Origin: Bacteroides oleiciplenus YIT 12058
Lineage (GTDB): Bacteria; Bacteroidota; Bacteroidia; Bacteroidales; Bacteroidaceae
DNA length: 64,000 bases
Direction of reading: 5' to 3'
Assembly (NCBI RefSeq): GCF_000315485.1
Contig: NZ_JH992947.1
Span: forward strand, 62,001 to 126,000
Shown here: in pieces, positions 35,350-44,600 of the stretch
Position numbering within the stretch: the stretch's first letter is position 1
Layout: the number at the start of each line of letters is the position of its first letter
The notes under the pieces: generated by a model
What the model saw: the letters and a program-made list of their open reading frames with translations, nothing else
Database searches by the model: none
What the model was told of the DNA's origin: nothing
Position numbers and translations under genes: made by a program

Positions 35350-35835
35350 TTAGAAGTAGAAGCCGAAGCCTACTTTCAACCCAAATACCGAACGGTCGCC
35401 ATTCACATTCCAATACACTGCAGGCTCAAGCGTCACCGTCTTCGTCAGGAAGAAGGCATAGCCCGCTTCTGCTCCAAATGAGAACTTGGTGTCGTCGCTT
35501 GTTCCCCAGTCCCAACGGTCCACATTGACGTCGGCACCCAGATATACACCTATATTGCTGAAATAATAACGACCGCCTACACCAAGGGTATAGATATCCG
35601 TATCCGAACCGCCATTGTTCCAGGCAGCACCTGCATGTATCAGCAATGCTACATTATCCAACAGGAACGCACCGCCTTTGGCTTCAATGCCGAAAGAGGT
35701 TTTGTCCGTATCCGTATTGTGTGACAGACCTAAACCTGAAATCGAAGGATTCAAAATCCACTTTCCTTTTTCAAACTGCGCCTGAGCAGCCACTGTGGCT
35801 ACGAGCAGACATACGAGTAATGCTAATCTTTTCAT
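35350..35835 (-). CDS. Small outer-membrane beta-barrel protein
   Basis: 161 aa. It has a signal peptide 1-19 (ending in AQAQ), then about eight amphipathic beta strands (GVGGRYYFSNIGVYLGAD, FSFGAEAGYAFFL) and the C-terminal aromatic residue GFGFYF required for barrel assembly. This matches small OMP_b-brl / OmpW-like porins of Bacteroidetes with no assigned substrate. It starts 9 bases after the 77-aa membrane gene and is likely co-transcribed with it and cstA. Confidence 0.82.
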   Translation of the reverse strand: MKRLALLVCLLVATVAAQAQFEKGKWILNPSISGLGLSHNTDTDKTSFGIEAKGGAFLLDNVALLIHAGAAWNNGGSDTDIYTLGVGGRYYFSNIGVYLGADVNVDRWDWGTSDDTKFSFGAEAGYAFFLTKTVTLEPAVYWNVNGDRSVFGLKVGFGFYF

Positions 35836-35844
35836 TGTTACTTA

Positions 35845-36078
35845 TTAGTTTTTGGTGTTATTATACTTTTCATCTTCTTCACGACGTCTCCGCTGCAACT
35901 CTTCCTTTTTGCGCAACACAAACCAAAGAATAAATACGATGACGTAGGACGCCGCAACCGTGACGTACTTCTCCGTATCGCTGATGACCGTGTTACGAGG
36001 CAGGAAATAGGCTGCCGTGGCACTCACATAAATAAGCAGGGCAAGCGTGATGCTTGTAGATTTCTTGAATTTCTTCAT
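35845..36078 (-). CDS. Small membrane protein, 77 aa
   Basis: Two hydrophobic helices at about 8-25 and 36-55 with a basic, charged C-terminal tail (LRKKEELQRRRREEDEKY). No family is recognised. It sits 3 bases after cstA and 9 bases before the barrel gene on the same strand, which argues for a real gene in the cstA transcript. It may be a small accessory subunit of the transporter, but that is a guess. Confidence 0.65.
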   Translation of the reverse strand: MKKFKKSTSITLALLIYVSATAAYFLPRNTVISDTEKYVTVAASYVIVFILWFVLRKKEELQRRRREEDEKYNNTKN

Positions 36079-36081
36079 TAC

Positions 36082-37509
36082 CTAATTTTTTTTAGTTGTC
36101 TTGAAATACCAAATATTGAACCAGATTACAGCTATCGAGGCAGACAGTATAGCAATACTAGAAACGAATCCAGAGCCCATCCCGAAGCCTTCGGGAGCTA
36201 TACAGATATATGTTGTACAAACAGCCGTCATAAATATAGCCGGAAGATAGGTCACATAATAATAGTGTCCTTTCTTCTCACGCACCAGATAGACCGTTAT
36301 CGCCCAAAGCGTAAAGACGGATAATGTCTGGTTAGTCCATGCGAAGTAGCGCCAAATCATGTCAAAGCCCTCTTTGTCGCGCAGACTGTAAAGTAACAGG
36401 CCGATAGCGACGAGAAACATCGGAATACATATATATAAACGGCGGCGCATAGATTTTTGTTCCATCCCCAGAAAGTCCGCCACAATGAGACGGGCGGAGC
36501 GAAAAGCAGTGTCACCACTGGTGATGGGAGCTGCAATCACACCCAGTATGGCAAGCACACCGCCCACAACTCCGAGCCAGTTTTTGGTGATGGCATCTAC
36601 CACTACAGCAGCGTTATTCTCACCCATTCCATTTTCATGAAAGAAGTAAGTGGCGGCGGCAGCCCATATCAGGGCAACAATACCTTCGGTAATCATGGCG
36701 CCATAGAACACGGGGCGACCGTAGCGTTCGCTTGTCATACAACGTGCCATCAGCGGGCTTTGCGTGGCATGGAAACCACTGATAGCACCACAGGCAATAC
36801 TGACAAACATCATAGGAAAGATGGGAAGTGCAGCAGCATCGGGATGCGTGTTCTGCAATCCATCCCAGATTTCCGGCAAGGCGGGATGCTTCACATAGAG
36901 CATCACCAATATGCCCACAGCCATAAACAGCAGTGCGGCAGCAAAAACCGGATATATCTTGCCGATAATCTTATCAACAGGCAACAGGGTGGCAAGAATA
37001 TAATAGACGAACACTACGATAATCCAAAAAGTAGCGTCCATATAGGCAGGTGTGAGCTTAGCCAACAATCCGGCAGGACCGGCTACGAAAACGGCTCCCA
37101 CCAATATCATCAGCAGCACGGTGAAACCACGCATCACCTGTTTGGTAGTCATTCCCAGATAACGGCCTATAATCTCCGGCAGGCTTTCGCCACCATTACG
37201 CAGGGAGAGCATGCCCGCCAGATAATCGTGTACAGCACCGGCAAAGATACTGCCGAGCACAATCCACAGATAAGATGCGGTTCCAAATTTGGCTCCCATG
37301 ATAGCACCGAAGATAGGTCCTAATCCGGCAATGTTGAGAAATTGTATCATGAAAATTTTCCAGGTAGGCAGAGGAATATAGTCCACCCCGTCAGCCTTAG
37401 TCAGAGCAGGTGTCTTGCGATCGTCCGGACCGAAAATCCGTTCGACAAAACGCCCGTAAAGAAAATAGCCAGCTATCAACGCCAGCAGGCAGAGTGTAAA
37501 TGTAATCAT
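36082..37509 (-). CDS. cstA: Carbon starvation protein A (peptide/pyruvate transporter family)
   Basis: 475 aa with about twelve to thirteen membrane helices. The CstA signature is clear near the N-terminus (FLNIAGLGPIFGAIMGAKFG, VLGSIFAGAVHDYLAGMLSL) along with GPAGLLAKLTP and the APITSGDTAFRSARL segment. It is shorter than E. coli CstA (about 700 aa), as expected of the compact CstA found in Bacteroides. Known members take up peptides or pyruvate at carbon limitation. It leads the transcript cstA - 77 aa - barrel; a -7 box lies at 37540-37547. Confidence 0.9.
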   Translation of the reverse strand: MITFTLCLLALIAGYFLYGRFVERIFGPDDRKTPALTKADGVDYIPLPTWKIFMIQFLNIAGLGPIFGAIMGAKFGTASYLWIVLGSIFAGAVHDYLAGMLSLRNGGESLPEIIGRYLGMTTKQVMRGFTVLLMILVGAVFVAGPAGLLAKLTPAYMDATFWIIVVFVYYILATLLPVDKIIGKIYPVFAAALLFMAVGILVMLYVKHPALPEIWDGLQNTHPDAAALPIFPMMFVSIACGAISGFHATQSPLMARCMTSERYGRPVFYGAMITEGIVALIWAAAATYFFHENGMGENNAAVVVDAITKNWLGVVGGVLAILGVIAAPITSGDTAFRSARLIVADFLGMEQKSMRRRLYICIPMFLVAIGLLLYSLRDKEGFDMIWRYFAWTNQTLSVFTLWAITVYLVREKKGHYYYVTYLPAIFMTAVCTTYICIAPEGFGMGSGFVSSIAILSASIAVIWFNIWYFKTTKKN

Positions 37510-37539
37510 GGCGTGTCAATTGATTAATTTTAATGGTCA

Positions 37540-37547
37540 CAAATGTA
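37540..37547 (-). promoter_or_regulatory. Putative -7 box for cstA
   Basis: The minus strand reads TACATTTG, matching TAnnTTTG, 30 bases before the cstA ATG. Confidence 0.5.
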
Positions 37548-37655
37548 ACAGTTTCTAAGGAAACTGCACAACTTTCTCAAGTGTTTTACTTATCTTCGCC
37601 GCTAAAAATAACAGAAAAAAAGAAGTAAATGACAGATATATAAATTCATCATATC

Positions 37656-39131
37656 ATGAAACAGCTATTACTTACTATACTATTCATAACATTTATCCTG
37701 CCTCTTGCTGCTCAATCCGGCGGCGAAACACCTGCCCATCCGCCCAAATACGAGGTACGTGCCGCCTGGGTGACTGCCGTCTATGGACTGGACTGGCCCC
37801 GCTCCCGCGCCACCACCCCCGAAGGCATCCGGAAGCAGAAAGCAGAACTTATCGAAATACTGGACCGACTGAAAGCCGCCAACTTCAATACCGTTCTGTT
37901 TCAGACACGTACACGCGGTGACGTGCTCTACCGTTCAAAGATAGAGCCTTTCAACTCCATCCTGACCGGAAAGATCGGTGGAGATCCCGGATACGACCCG
38001 TTGACTTTCGCTGTGGAAGAATGCCACAAGCGTGGAATGGAATGTCATGCCTGGATGGTAGCTATTCCGCTGGGTAACCGCAAACATGTTACTTCTTTGG
38101 GTAAAGAATCCGTAACCCAAAAGAAATCCTCTATCTGTGTGCCTTACAAACGGGAATATTTCCTCAATCCCGGACACCCGGAAACGAAAGAATACCTGAT
38201 GAACCTCGTTCGCGAAGTAGTGATGAACTACGATGTGGATGGTGTTCACTTCGACTACCTGCGCTATCCGGAGAATGCTCCGCGCTTTCCCGACACTTAC
38301 GATTTTCGCAAATATGGCAAAGGCCGTGACCTTGCCCAATGGCGCAGGGATAATATCACCGAAATTGTCCGCCATCTCTATAAAGGTGTGAAAGCCCTGA
38401 AGCCGTGGGTGAAAGTAAGCACCTGTCCCGTAGGCAAATATCGTGATACTTCCCGTTACCCCTCTCGCGGTTGGAATGCTTTCCATACCGTTTACCAAGA
38501 TGCACAAGGCTGGCTGGGTGAAGGCATTCAGGACCAGATATATCCAATGCTCTATTTTCGTGGCAATCATTTTTATCCTTTCGTCCTTGACTGGCAGGAA
38601 CAGAGCAACGGGCGTCAAATCATTCCCGGTCTGGGCATCTATTTCCTTGATTCCAGCGAAGGCAACTGGACGCTGGACGAGGTGGAACGCCAGATGAACT
38701 TTATCCGTGCCCATAAACTGGCAGGACAAGCCCACTATCGTGTGAAATACCTGATGGACAATACGCAAGGATTGTATGACGCTTTAGAAGAGGACTTCTA
38801 CACCGCCCCTGCCCTGCAACCCGCCATGCCCTGGATAGACAATGTGCCGCCAACAACTCCCACTAATCTCATTGTCGCCCGGCAACCGGATGGATATATC
38901 CATCTGAGCTGGATGCCTTCCATGGATAATGATAAGCGCAATGTACCGACTTACGTCATCTATGGTTCGGATACCCATCCGGTAGATACATCCAATCCGG
39001 AGAATATCATTGCTCAGCGTGTACAAGGAACGGAATACACTTATGCTCCCGTTCGTTTGTGGACTGCAAAGAAATACTTTGCAGTCACTGCCGTGGACCG
39101 TTGCGGCAACGAGAGCGAAGCGTGCAGATAA
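37656..39131 (+). CDS. GHL10-type glycoside hydrolase (DUF187), exported, paralogue
   Basis: 491 aa with a signal peptide ending at LAAQ (about 20). The DUF187/GHL10 barrel runs over about 30-380 (EVRAAWVTAVYGLDW, FNTVLFQTRTRGDVLY, DVDGVHFDYLRYP), followed by a fibronectin-type-III-like tail from about 395. It resembles the protein at 28758-30263 in order of motifs but carries the HFDYLRYP form where the other has HMDDYFYPYP, so the active sites differ. It stands alone, divergent from cstA and convergent with the ATP-grasp gene (15-base gap). Its substrate is unknown. Confidence 0.87.
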   Translation: MKQLLLTILFITFILPLAAQSGGETPAHPPKYEVRAAWVTAVYGLDWPRSRATTPEGIRKQKAELIEILDRLKAANFNTVLFQTRTRGDVLYRSKIEPFNSILTGKIGGDPGYDPLTFAVEECHKRGMECHAWMVAIPLGNRKHVTSLGKESVTQKKSSICVPYKREYFLNPGHPETKEYLMNLVREVVMNYDVDGVHFDYLRYPENAPRFPDTYDFRKYGKGRDLAQWRRDNITEIVRHLYKGVKALKPWVKVSTCPVGKYRDTSRYPSRGWNAFHTVYQDAQGWLGEGIQDQIYPMLYFRGNHFYPFVLDWQEQSNGRQIIPGLGIYFLDSSEGNWTLDEVERQMNFIRAHKLAGQAHYRVKYLMDNTQGLYDALEEDFYTAPALQPAMPWIDNVPPTTPTNLIVARQPDGYIHLSWMPSMDNDKRNVPTYVIYGSDTHPVDTSNPENIIAQRVQGTEYTYAPVRLWTAKKYFAVTAVDRCGNESEACR

Positions 39132-39146
39132 ATCTTAAAGTTCCGG

Positions 39147-40337
39147 CTATATCCGCATGTAAGCTCTATACCTGCTTTGAGGAGTTATCGGCGTCAAAGC
39201 CAGATAACCGGAAGACACTCTACCGTTCTCCACTATCAGAGGATAATCTTTTGTATCCTGCTCATGCTGTGTCCGTAGCGCTTCATTAGAAGAGTAATAA
39301 TCAATAGAAAAAAAGCCCTCACTGTCTGGAGTAACAAAATTTTTGTAAAGTTGATGCGCAACAATCCCCATCGTCATGCGCACGTTGACCTCAACATGTG
39401 GATGGATGGCATACGGATGTTCGCCTTCCTGCCGGCAAACCATCATATCCACGCCCAAAGGTCCTGTGTACGATTCACCATAAATAGTCTCAAGACCTTT
39501 CTGTAAGCACTCACGTATATTTACCACTGCCTGCAAAGGGACATATTGCCGCAACCACTGCTCTACCTCCACATCCGAAATCAGGATATTGCCGTGATAA
39601 GCCCCCTGTTCGTTGGTAATGAACCGTGAATAACCGGTGAAAAGTATCTTTCCCTGGCCGTCAGAGTAAAATTCCATAGCAAAATCCCCCACCTTATCAT
39701 ATATAGGCTCTACAATGATAGCCCCATGTTCATTCAGTTCACGTTTACACCAATCGGCGGTAGCTTTAGTAAGTCCGCGGCGACACCAGCGCAATCCCTT
39801 TCCGCTACCCGACCATATCGACTTAAACACATAACTTCCACCGAAGCCTTTAGCTACCACATCAGAAAACACCTCCTTTCCGTTCCCTTCTACCAGACGG
39901 TGTTTTCCACAAACATAGTCCACTTTATGAACATCGAAAATGAGACAAAGGAATATGGTGTGGACACGGGAAGATAACCCACGATATTCACTAAGATCAT
40001 CCGTCGTCAGCAGCTTCCGTACTGCAATACCGCCTTTCAGCATACGCTTACGAAAAGCCGGATTCCATCCCCACGGCATAATCTGAGAATCTGCGTAATC
40101 AGGTAACTCCGGTTCGGTAACCAACTGCACAGAGAGCGAAAACACATTCTTCATCCTCTGCAGAAAATCAGCGTTATAGGCTGAAGGGGCAAGCACTGCA
40201 CTGCCGGGCTGAGCATACCAGATAGGTAATATAGCAAGATCCTGAGCCATGCGGCGAGCAGAAGCGGGAGCCATATAATTCTCCTCATTGTTAGCCATTG
40301 CCATGTCTGTGTCAGGGTTAAATACGTAGAGTTTCAT
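39147..40337 (-). CDS. ATP-grasp-like protein, function unknown
   Basis: 396 aa, cytosolic, with no signal peptide. The N-terminal third (MKLYVFNPDTDMAMANNEENY) is a conserved Bacteroidetes opening. The middle contains FKSIWSGSGKGLRWC (about 192-206), a likely ATP-binding loop, and the C-terminal part has GVDMMV and HVEVNVRMTMG (about 325-335), which resemble the metal-binding EXN motif of ATP-grasp ligases. I infer an ATP-dependent ligase-type fold; the substrate is unknown. The gene is divergent from an AAA ATPase across 119 bases with a -7 box for each direction. Confidence 0.6.
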   Translation of the reverse strand: MKLYVFNPDTDMAMANNEENYMAPASARRMAQDLAILPIWYAQPGSAVLAPSAYNADFLQRMKNVFSLSVQLVTEPELPDYADSQIMPWGWNPAFRKRMLKGGIAVRKLLTTDDLSEYRGLSSRVHTIFLCLIFDVHKVDYVCGKHRLVEGNGKEVFSDVVAKGFGGSYVFKSIWSGSGKGLRWCRRGLTKATADWCKRELNEHGAIIVEPIYDKVGDFAMEFYSDGQGKILFTGYSRFITNEQGAYHGNILISDVEVEQWLRQYVPLQAVVNIRECLQKGLETIYGESYTGPLGVDMMVCRQEGEHPYAIHPHVEVNVRMTMGIVAHQLYKNFVTPDSEGFFSIDYYSSNEALRTQHEQDTKDYPLIVENGRVSSGYLALTPITPQSRYRAYMRI

Positions 40338-40370
40338 ACAATATATTGTTCTTAATTAGGTTTGAGGGTG

Positions 40371-40378
40371 CAAATTTA
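40371..40378 (-). promoter_or_regulatory. Putative -7 box for the ATP-grasp gene
   Basis: The minus strand reads TAAATTTG, matching TAnnTTTG, 33 bases before the ATG. Confidence 0.5.
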
Positions 40379-40399
40379 CATAATATTTGCCATCTCTAC

Positions 40400-40430
40400 T
40401 TTGCAATTCTATAAAAAAGACGTATATTTG
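40400..40430 (+). promoter_or_regulatory. Full Bacteroides promoter for the AAA ATPase gene
   Basis: A -33 TTTG (40400-40403), a 19-base spacer and a -7 TATATTTG (40423-40430), with the ATG 26 bases on. It lies back to back with the leftward promoter of the ATP-grasp gene. Confidence 0.65.
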
Positions 40431-40456
40431 TCGCCCGATAAACCGAATTTAACAGC

Positions 40457-41635
40457 ATGGAAGCATTCTACCGCACACACGCCTATCTTGTTGAGCATAC
40501 CAATGCCCCTGTTCGCCGTGACCTCATGGACGAGATTAACTGGAACGACCGTCTCATCGGTATTAAAGGAACGCGTGGTGTAGGTAAAACCACGTTTCTG
40601 TTGCAATACGCTAAAGAGAAATTCGGTACCGACCGCTCCTGCCTTTTCATCAACATGAACAATTTTTATTTTTCCTATTTCAGCATCGTTGATTTCGCTT
40701 ATGAATTTCAGCGCCGCGGTGGAAAAGTGTTGTTGATAGACCAGGTATTCAAGCATCCGGACTGGAGCCGGGAGTTGCGTATGTGCTACGACCGTTTCCC
40801 AAATCTCAAAATCGTATTCACCGGTTCGTCCGTAATGCGACTGAAAGAAGAGAATCTGGAACTGCGGGACATTGTGAAAAGCTACAACCTCCGTGGTTTC
40901 TCTTTCCGTGAATATCTGAACCTGCAAACCGGAATGAAGTTCCGCGCTTATACGCTGGAAGAGATTCTGAGCAATCATGAGCAGATAGCCAAAGGTATCC
41001 TCTCCAAAGTACGTCCGTTGGATTACTTGCAGGATTACCTGCATCATGGTTTCTATCCTTTCTTTCTGGAGAAGCGCAACTTCTCGGAAAATCTGTTGAA
41101 AACCATGAATATGATGGTAGAAGTAGACATACTACTTGTCAAGCAAATCGAACTGAAATATCTTCCGAAAATAAAGAAACTGCTCTATATGCTGGCAGTG
41201 GACGGACCGAAAGCCCCGAACGTAAGCCAGTTGGCAAACGACATACAGACTTCCCGTGCTACGGTGATGAACTACATCAAATATCTGGCAGATGCACGCC
41301 TTATTAATATGGTATATCCCAAGGGAGAAGAATTCCCCAAGAAACCATCAAAGATAATGATGCATAACTCCAACCTGATGTATTCCATCTATCCCGTGAA
41401 AGTGGAAGAACAAGACGTACTAGATACTTTCTTCGCCAACACCTTGTGGAAAGACCATAAAGTGAACAAAGGCGACAAGAATATATCGTTCCTGGTGGAC
41501 GATGTGATGCCTTTCAAGATTTGTCCGGAAGGTATGAAGATAAAGAACAACCCCGGCGTAACCTACGCCCTGCATAAGGCTGAGATAGGACGGGGTAACC
41601 AGATACCACTCTGGATGTTCGGCTTTTTATATTGA
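40457..41635 (+). CDS. AAA family ATPase (AAA_14 / DUF4143 type)
   Basis: 392 aa, soluble. Walker A is GTRGVGKT (38-45). The Walker B strand reads VLLIDQ (91-96), with Gln where most family members have Glu. A sensor-like FTGSSV follows at about 120. The C-terminal DUF4143-like part includes a winged-helix stretch (VSQLANDIQTSRATVMNYIK) and ends with a nuclease-like domain region. Members are widespread single-gene P-loop ATPases of unknown role. It ends 33 bases before nifJ on the same strand, and the two may share a transcript. Confidence 0.85.
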   Translation: MEAFYRTHAYLVEHTNAPVRRDLMDEINWNDRLIGIKGTRGVGKTTFLLQYAKEKFGTDRSCLFINMNNFYFSYFSIVDFAYEFQRRGGKVLLIDQVFKHPDWSRELRMCYDRFPNLKIVFTGSSVMRLKEENLELRDIVKSYNLRGFSFREYLNLQTGMKFRAYTLEEILSNHEQIAKGILSKVRPLDYLQDYLHHGFYPFFLEKRNFSENLLKTMNMMVEVDILLVKQIELKYLPKIKKLLYMLAVDGPKAPNVSQLANDIQTSRATVMNYIKYLADARLINMVYPKGEEFPKKPSKIMMHNSNLMYSIYPVKVEEQDVLDTFFANTLWKDHKVNKGDKNISFLVDDVMPFKICPEGMKIKNNPGVTYALHKAEIGRGNQIPLWMFGFLY

Positions 41636-41668
41636 GATTTATTCACTTAATAATAATTCAATTTAGTT

Positions 41669-44600
41669 ATGACTAAACAGAAGAAATTCATTACTTGTGA
41701 TGGTAACCAGGCTGCTGCGCATATCTCGTATATGTTCTCTGAAGTAGCTGCTATCTACCCCATCACTCCCTCTTCTACGATGGCTGAGTACGTAGACGAA
41801 TGGTCTGCCGCAGGACGCAAAAACATCTTCGGCGAAACAGTATTGGTACAGGAAATGCAATCGGAAGGCGGCGCTGCAGGTGCTGTTCACGGTTCATTAC
41901 AAGCCGGTGCACTGACAACTACTTACACCGCTTCCCAGGGGTTGTTGCTGATGATTCCGAACATGTACAAGATTGCCGGTGAATTCCTGCCTTGTGTGTT
42001 CCACGTATCTGCACGTACGCTGGCTTCTCATGCTTTGTGTATCTTTGGTGACCACCAGGATGTTATGTCTACCCGCATGACCGGTTTCGCTATGTTGGCA
42101 GAAGGTTCCGTACAGGAAGTTATGGACTTGTCCGGTGTTGCTCACCTGGCAACTATCAAAGCTCGTGTACCGTTCGTTAACTTCTTCGATGGTTTCCGTA
42201 CTTCTCACGAAATCCAGAAAATTGAAATGCTGGAGAACGACGACCTCGCTCCGCTGATTGATCAGAAAGCTTTGGCTGAATTCCGTGCCCGCGCACTGAA
42301 TCCGACAAGCCCGGTTGCACGTGGTATGGCTGAAAACCCCGACCACTTCTTCCAACATCGTGAGTCTTGCAATAACTATTACGAAGCAGTTCCTGCTATT
42401 GTAGAAGAATACATGAATGAACTGTCTAAGATTACAGGTCGTAAATACGGTTTGTTCGATTACTACGGTGCCGAAGATGCAGAACGCGTGATTATCGCTA
42501 TGGGGTCTGTAACGGAAGCTGCTCGCGAAGCTATCGACCACTTGGTAGCTAACGGTGAAAAAGTAGGTATGGTTGCCGTACACTTGTATCGCCCGTTCTC
42601 TGCTAAACACTTCCTTGCTGCTGTACCTAAGACTGCCAAGACTATTGCAGTTCTTGACCGTACGAAAGAACCGGGTGCTAACGGCGAACCGTTGTACCTC
42701 GATGTAAAAGACTGCTATTACGGTGCAGCTGATGCTCCTGTAATCGTAGGTGGCCGTTACGGTTTGGGTTCTAAGGATACTACTCCTGCTCAAATCATCG
42801 CTGTATTCAAGAATCTGGCTATGCCGATGCCGAAGAACCACTTCACTATCGGTATCGTGGACGACGTAACCTTCACTTCACTTCCTCAGGAAGAAGAAAT
42901 CGCATTGGGTGGCGCAGGTATGTTCGAAGCTAAATTCTACGGTTTGGGTGCTGACGGTACAGTAGGTGCTAACAAGAACTCTGTGAAAATCATCGGTGAC
43001 AACACCGACAAACACTGTCAGGCTTACTTCTCTTACGACTCTAAGAAGTCAGGTGGTTTCACTTGTTCTCACTTGCGTTTCGGTGATACTCCGATTCGTT
43101 CCACTTATTTGGTAAATACTCCTAACTTTGTGGCTTGCCACGTTCAGGCTTACCTGCACATGTACGATGTAACCCGTGGTCTGCGTAAGAATGGTTCGTT
43201 CTTGTTGAACACCATCTGGGAAGGTGAAGAGCTGGCTAAGAATCTGCCTAACAAGGTTAAGAAATACTTCGCTCAGAATAACATTTCAGTATACTATATC
43301 AATGCAACTCAGATTGCACAGGAAATTGGTTTGGGCAACCGTACCAACACTATCCTGCAATCAGCATTCTTCCGTATCACAGGGGTAATTCCTGTTGACC
43401 TGGCTGTAGAACAGATGAAGAAATTCATCGTTAAGTCTTACGGCAAGAAGGGTGAAGATATTGTAAACAAGAACTATGCTGCCGTTGACCGTGGTGGTGA
43501 ATACAAGACTTTGGCTGTTGATCCGGCTTGGGCTAACCTGGCTGACGACGCTAAGGCTACCAACAATGACCCGGCATTCATCAACGAAGTAGTTCGTCCA
43601 ATCAATGCACAGGATGGTGACTTGTTGCCGGTATCTGCATTCAAAGGCATCGAAGACGGTACTTGGTATCAGGGAACTTCTAAATACGAAAAACGCGGTG
43701 TAGCTGCTTTCGTTCCCGAATGGAATGCTGAAAACTGTATCCAGTGTAACAAGTGTGCTTATGTTTGTCCTCACGCTTCTATCCGTCCGTTCGTTCTGGA
43801 TGCTGAAGAGCAGAAGGGTGCAAACTTCGAAATGCTGAAAGCTGTAGGTAAGGCATTCGACGGCATGACATTCCGTATCCAGGTTGACGTTCTCGACTGT
43901 CTGGGTTGCGGTAACTGTGCCGACATTTGTCCGGGTAATCCGAAGAAGGGTGGCAAGGCTTTGACCATGAAGCATCTGGAAAGCCAGTTGAACCAAGTTC
44001 CTAACTGGGATTACTGTGCTGAGAAGGTAGCAAGCAAACAACATCTGGTTGACATCAAGGCCAACGTGAAGAACTCTCAGTTCGCTACTCCGTTGTTCGA
44101 GTTCTCAGGCGCTTGCTCCGGTTGTGGTGAAACTCCGTATGTGAAGTTGATTACTCAGTTATTCGGTGACCGCGAAATGGTGGCTAATGCAACAGGCTGT
44201 TCTTCTATCTACTCCGGTTCAGTACCTTCTACTCCTTATACTACGAACGAAAAGGGTCACGGTCCTGCATGGGCTAACTCACTGTTCGAAGACTTCTGTG
44301 AGTTTGGTTTAGGTATGGAACTCGCTAATGAAAAGATGCGCGACCGTATCGTGAAACTGTTCAACCAGATTCTAGAAGGCGAAAATGCTCCTGCCGAAGC
44401 TAAAGAAGTATTGAAAGCATGGATTGAAAACATGTACGATGCAGACAAGACTAAAGAACTTGCACCTCAGATTGAGGCTATCATCGAGCAAGGCATTGCT
44501 GCCGGCTGCCCTGTTAGCAAGGAACTGAAAGGCTTGACTCAATATTTGGTAAAACGCAGCCAGTGGATCATTGGTGGTGACGGTGCTTCTTACGATATTG

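Noticed and set aside
41897..42841. Minus-strand frame (314 codons) inside nifJ
   Set aside because: Antisense to a highly expressed gene with strong codon bias, which creates such frames.
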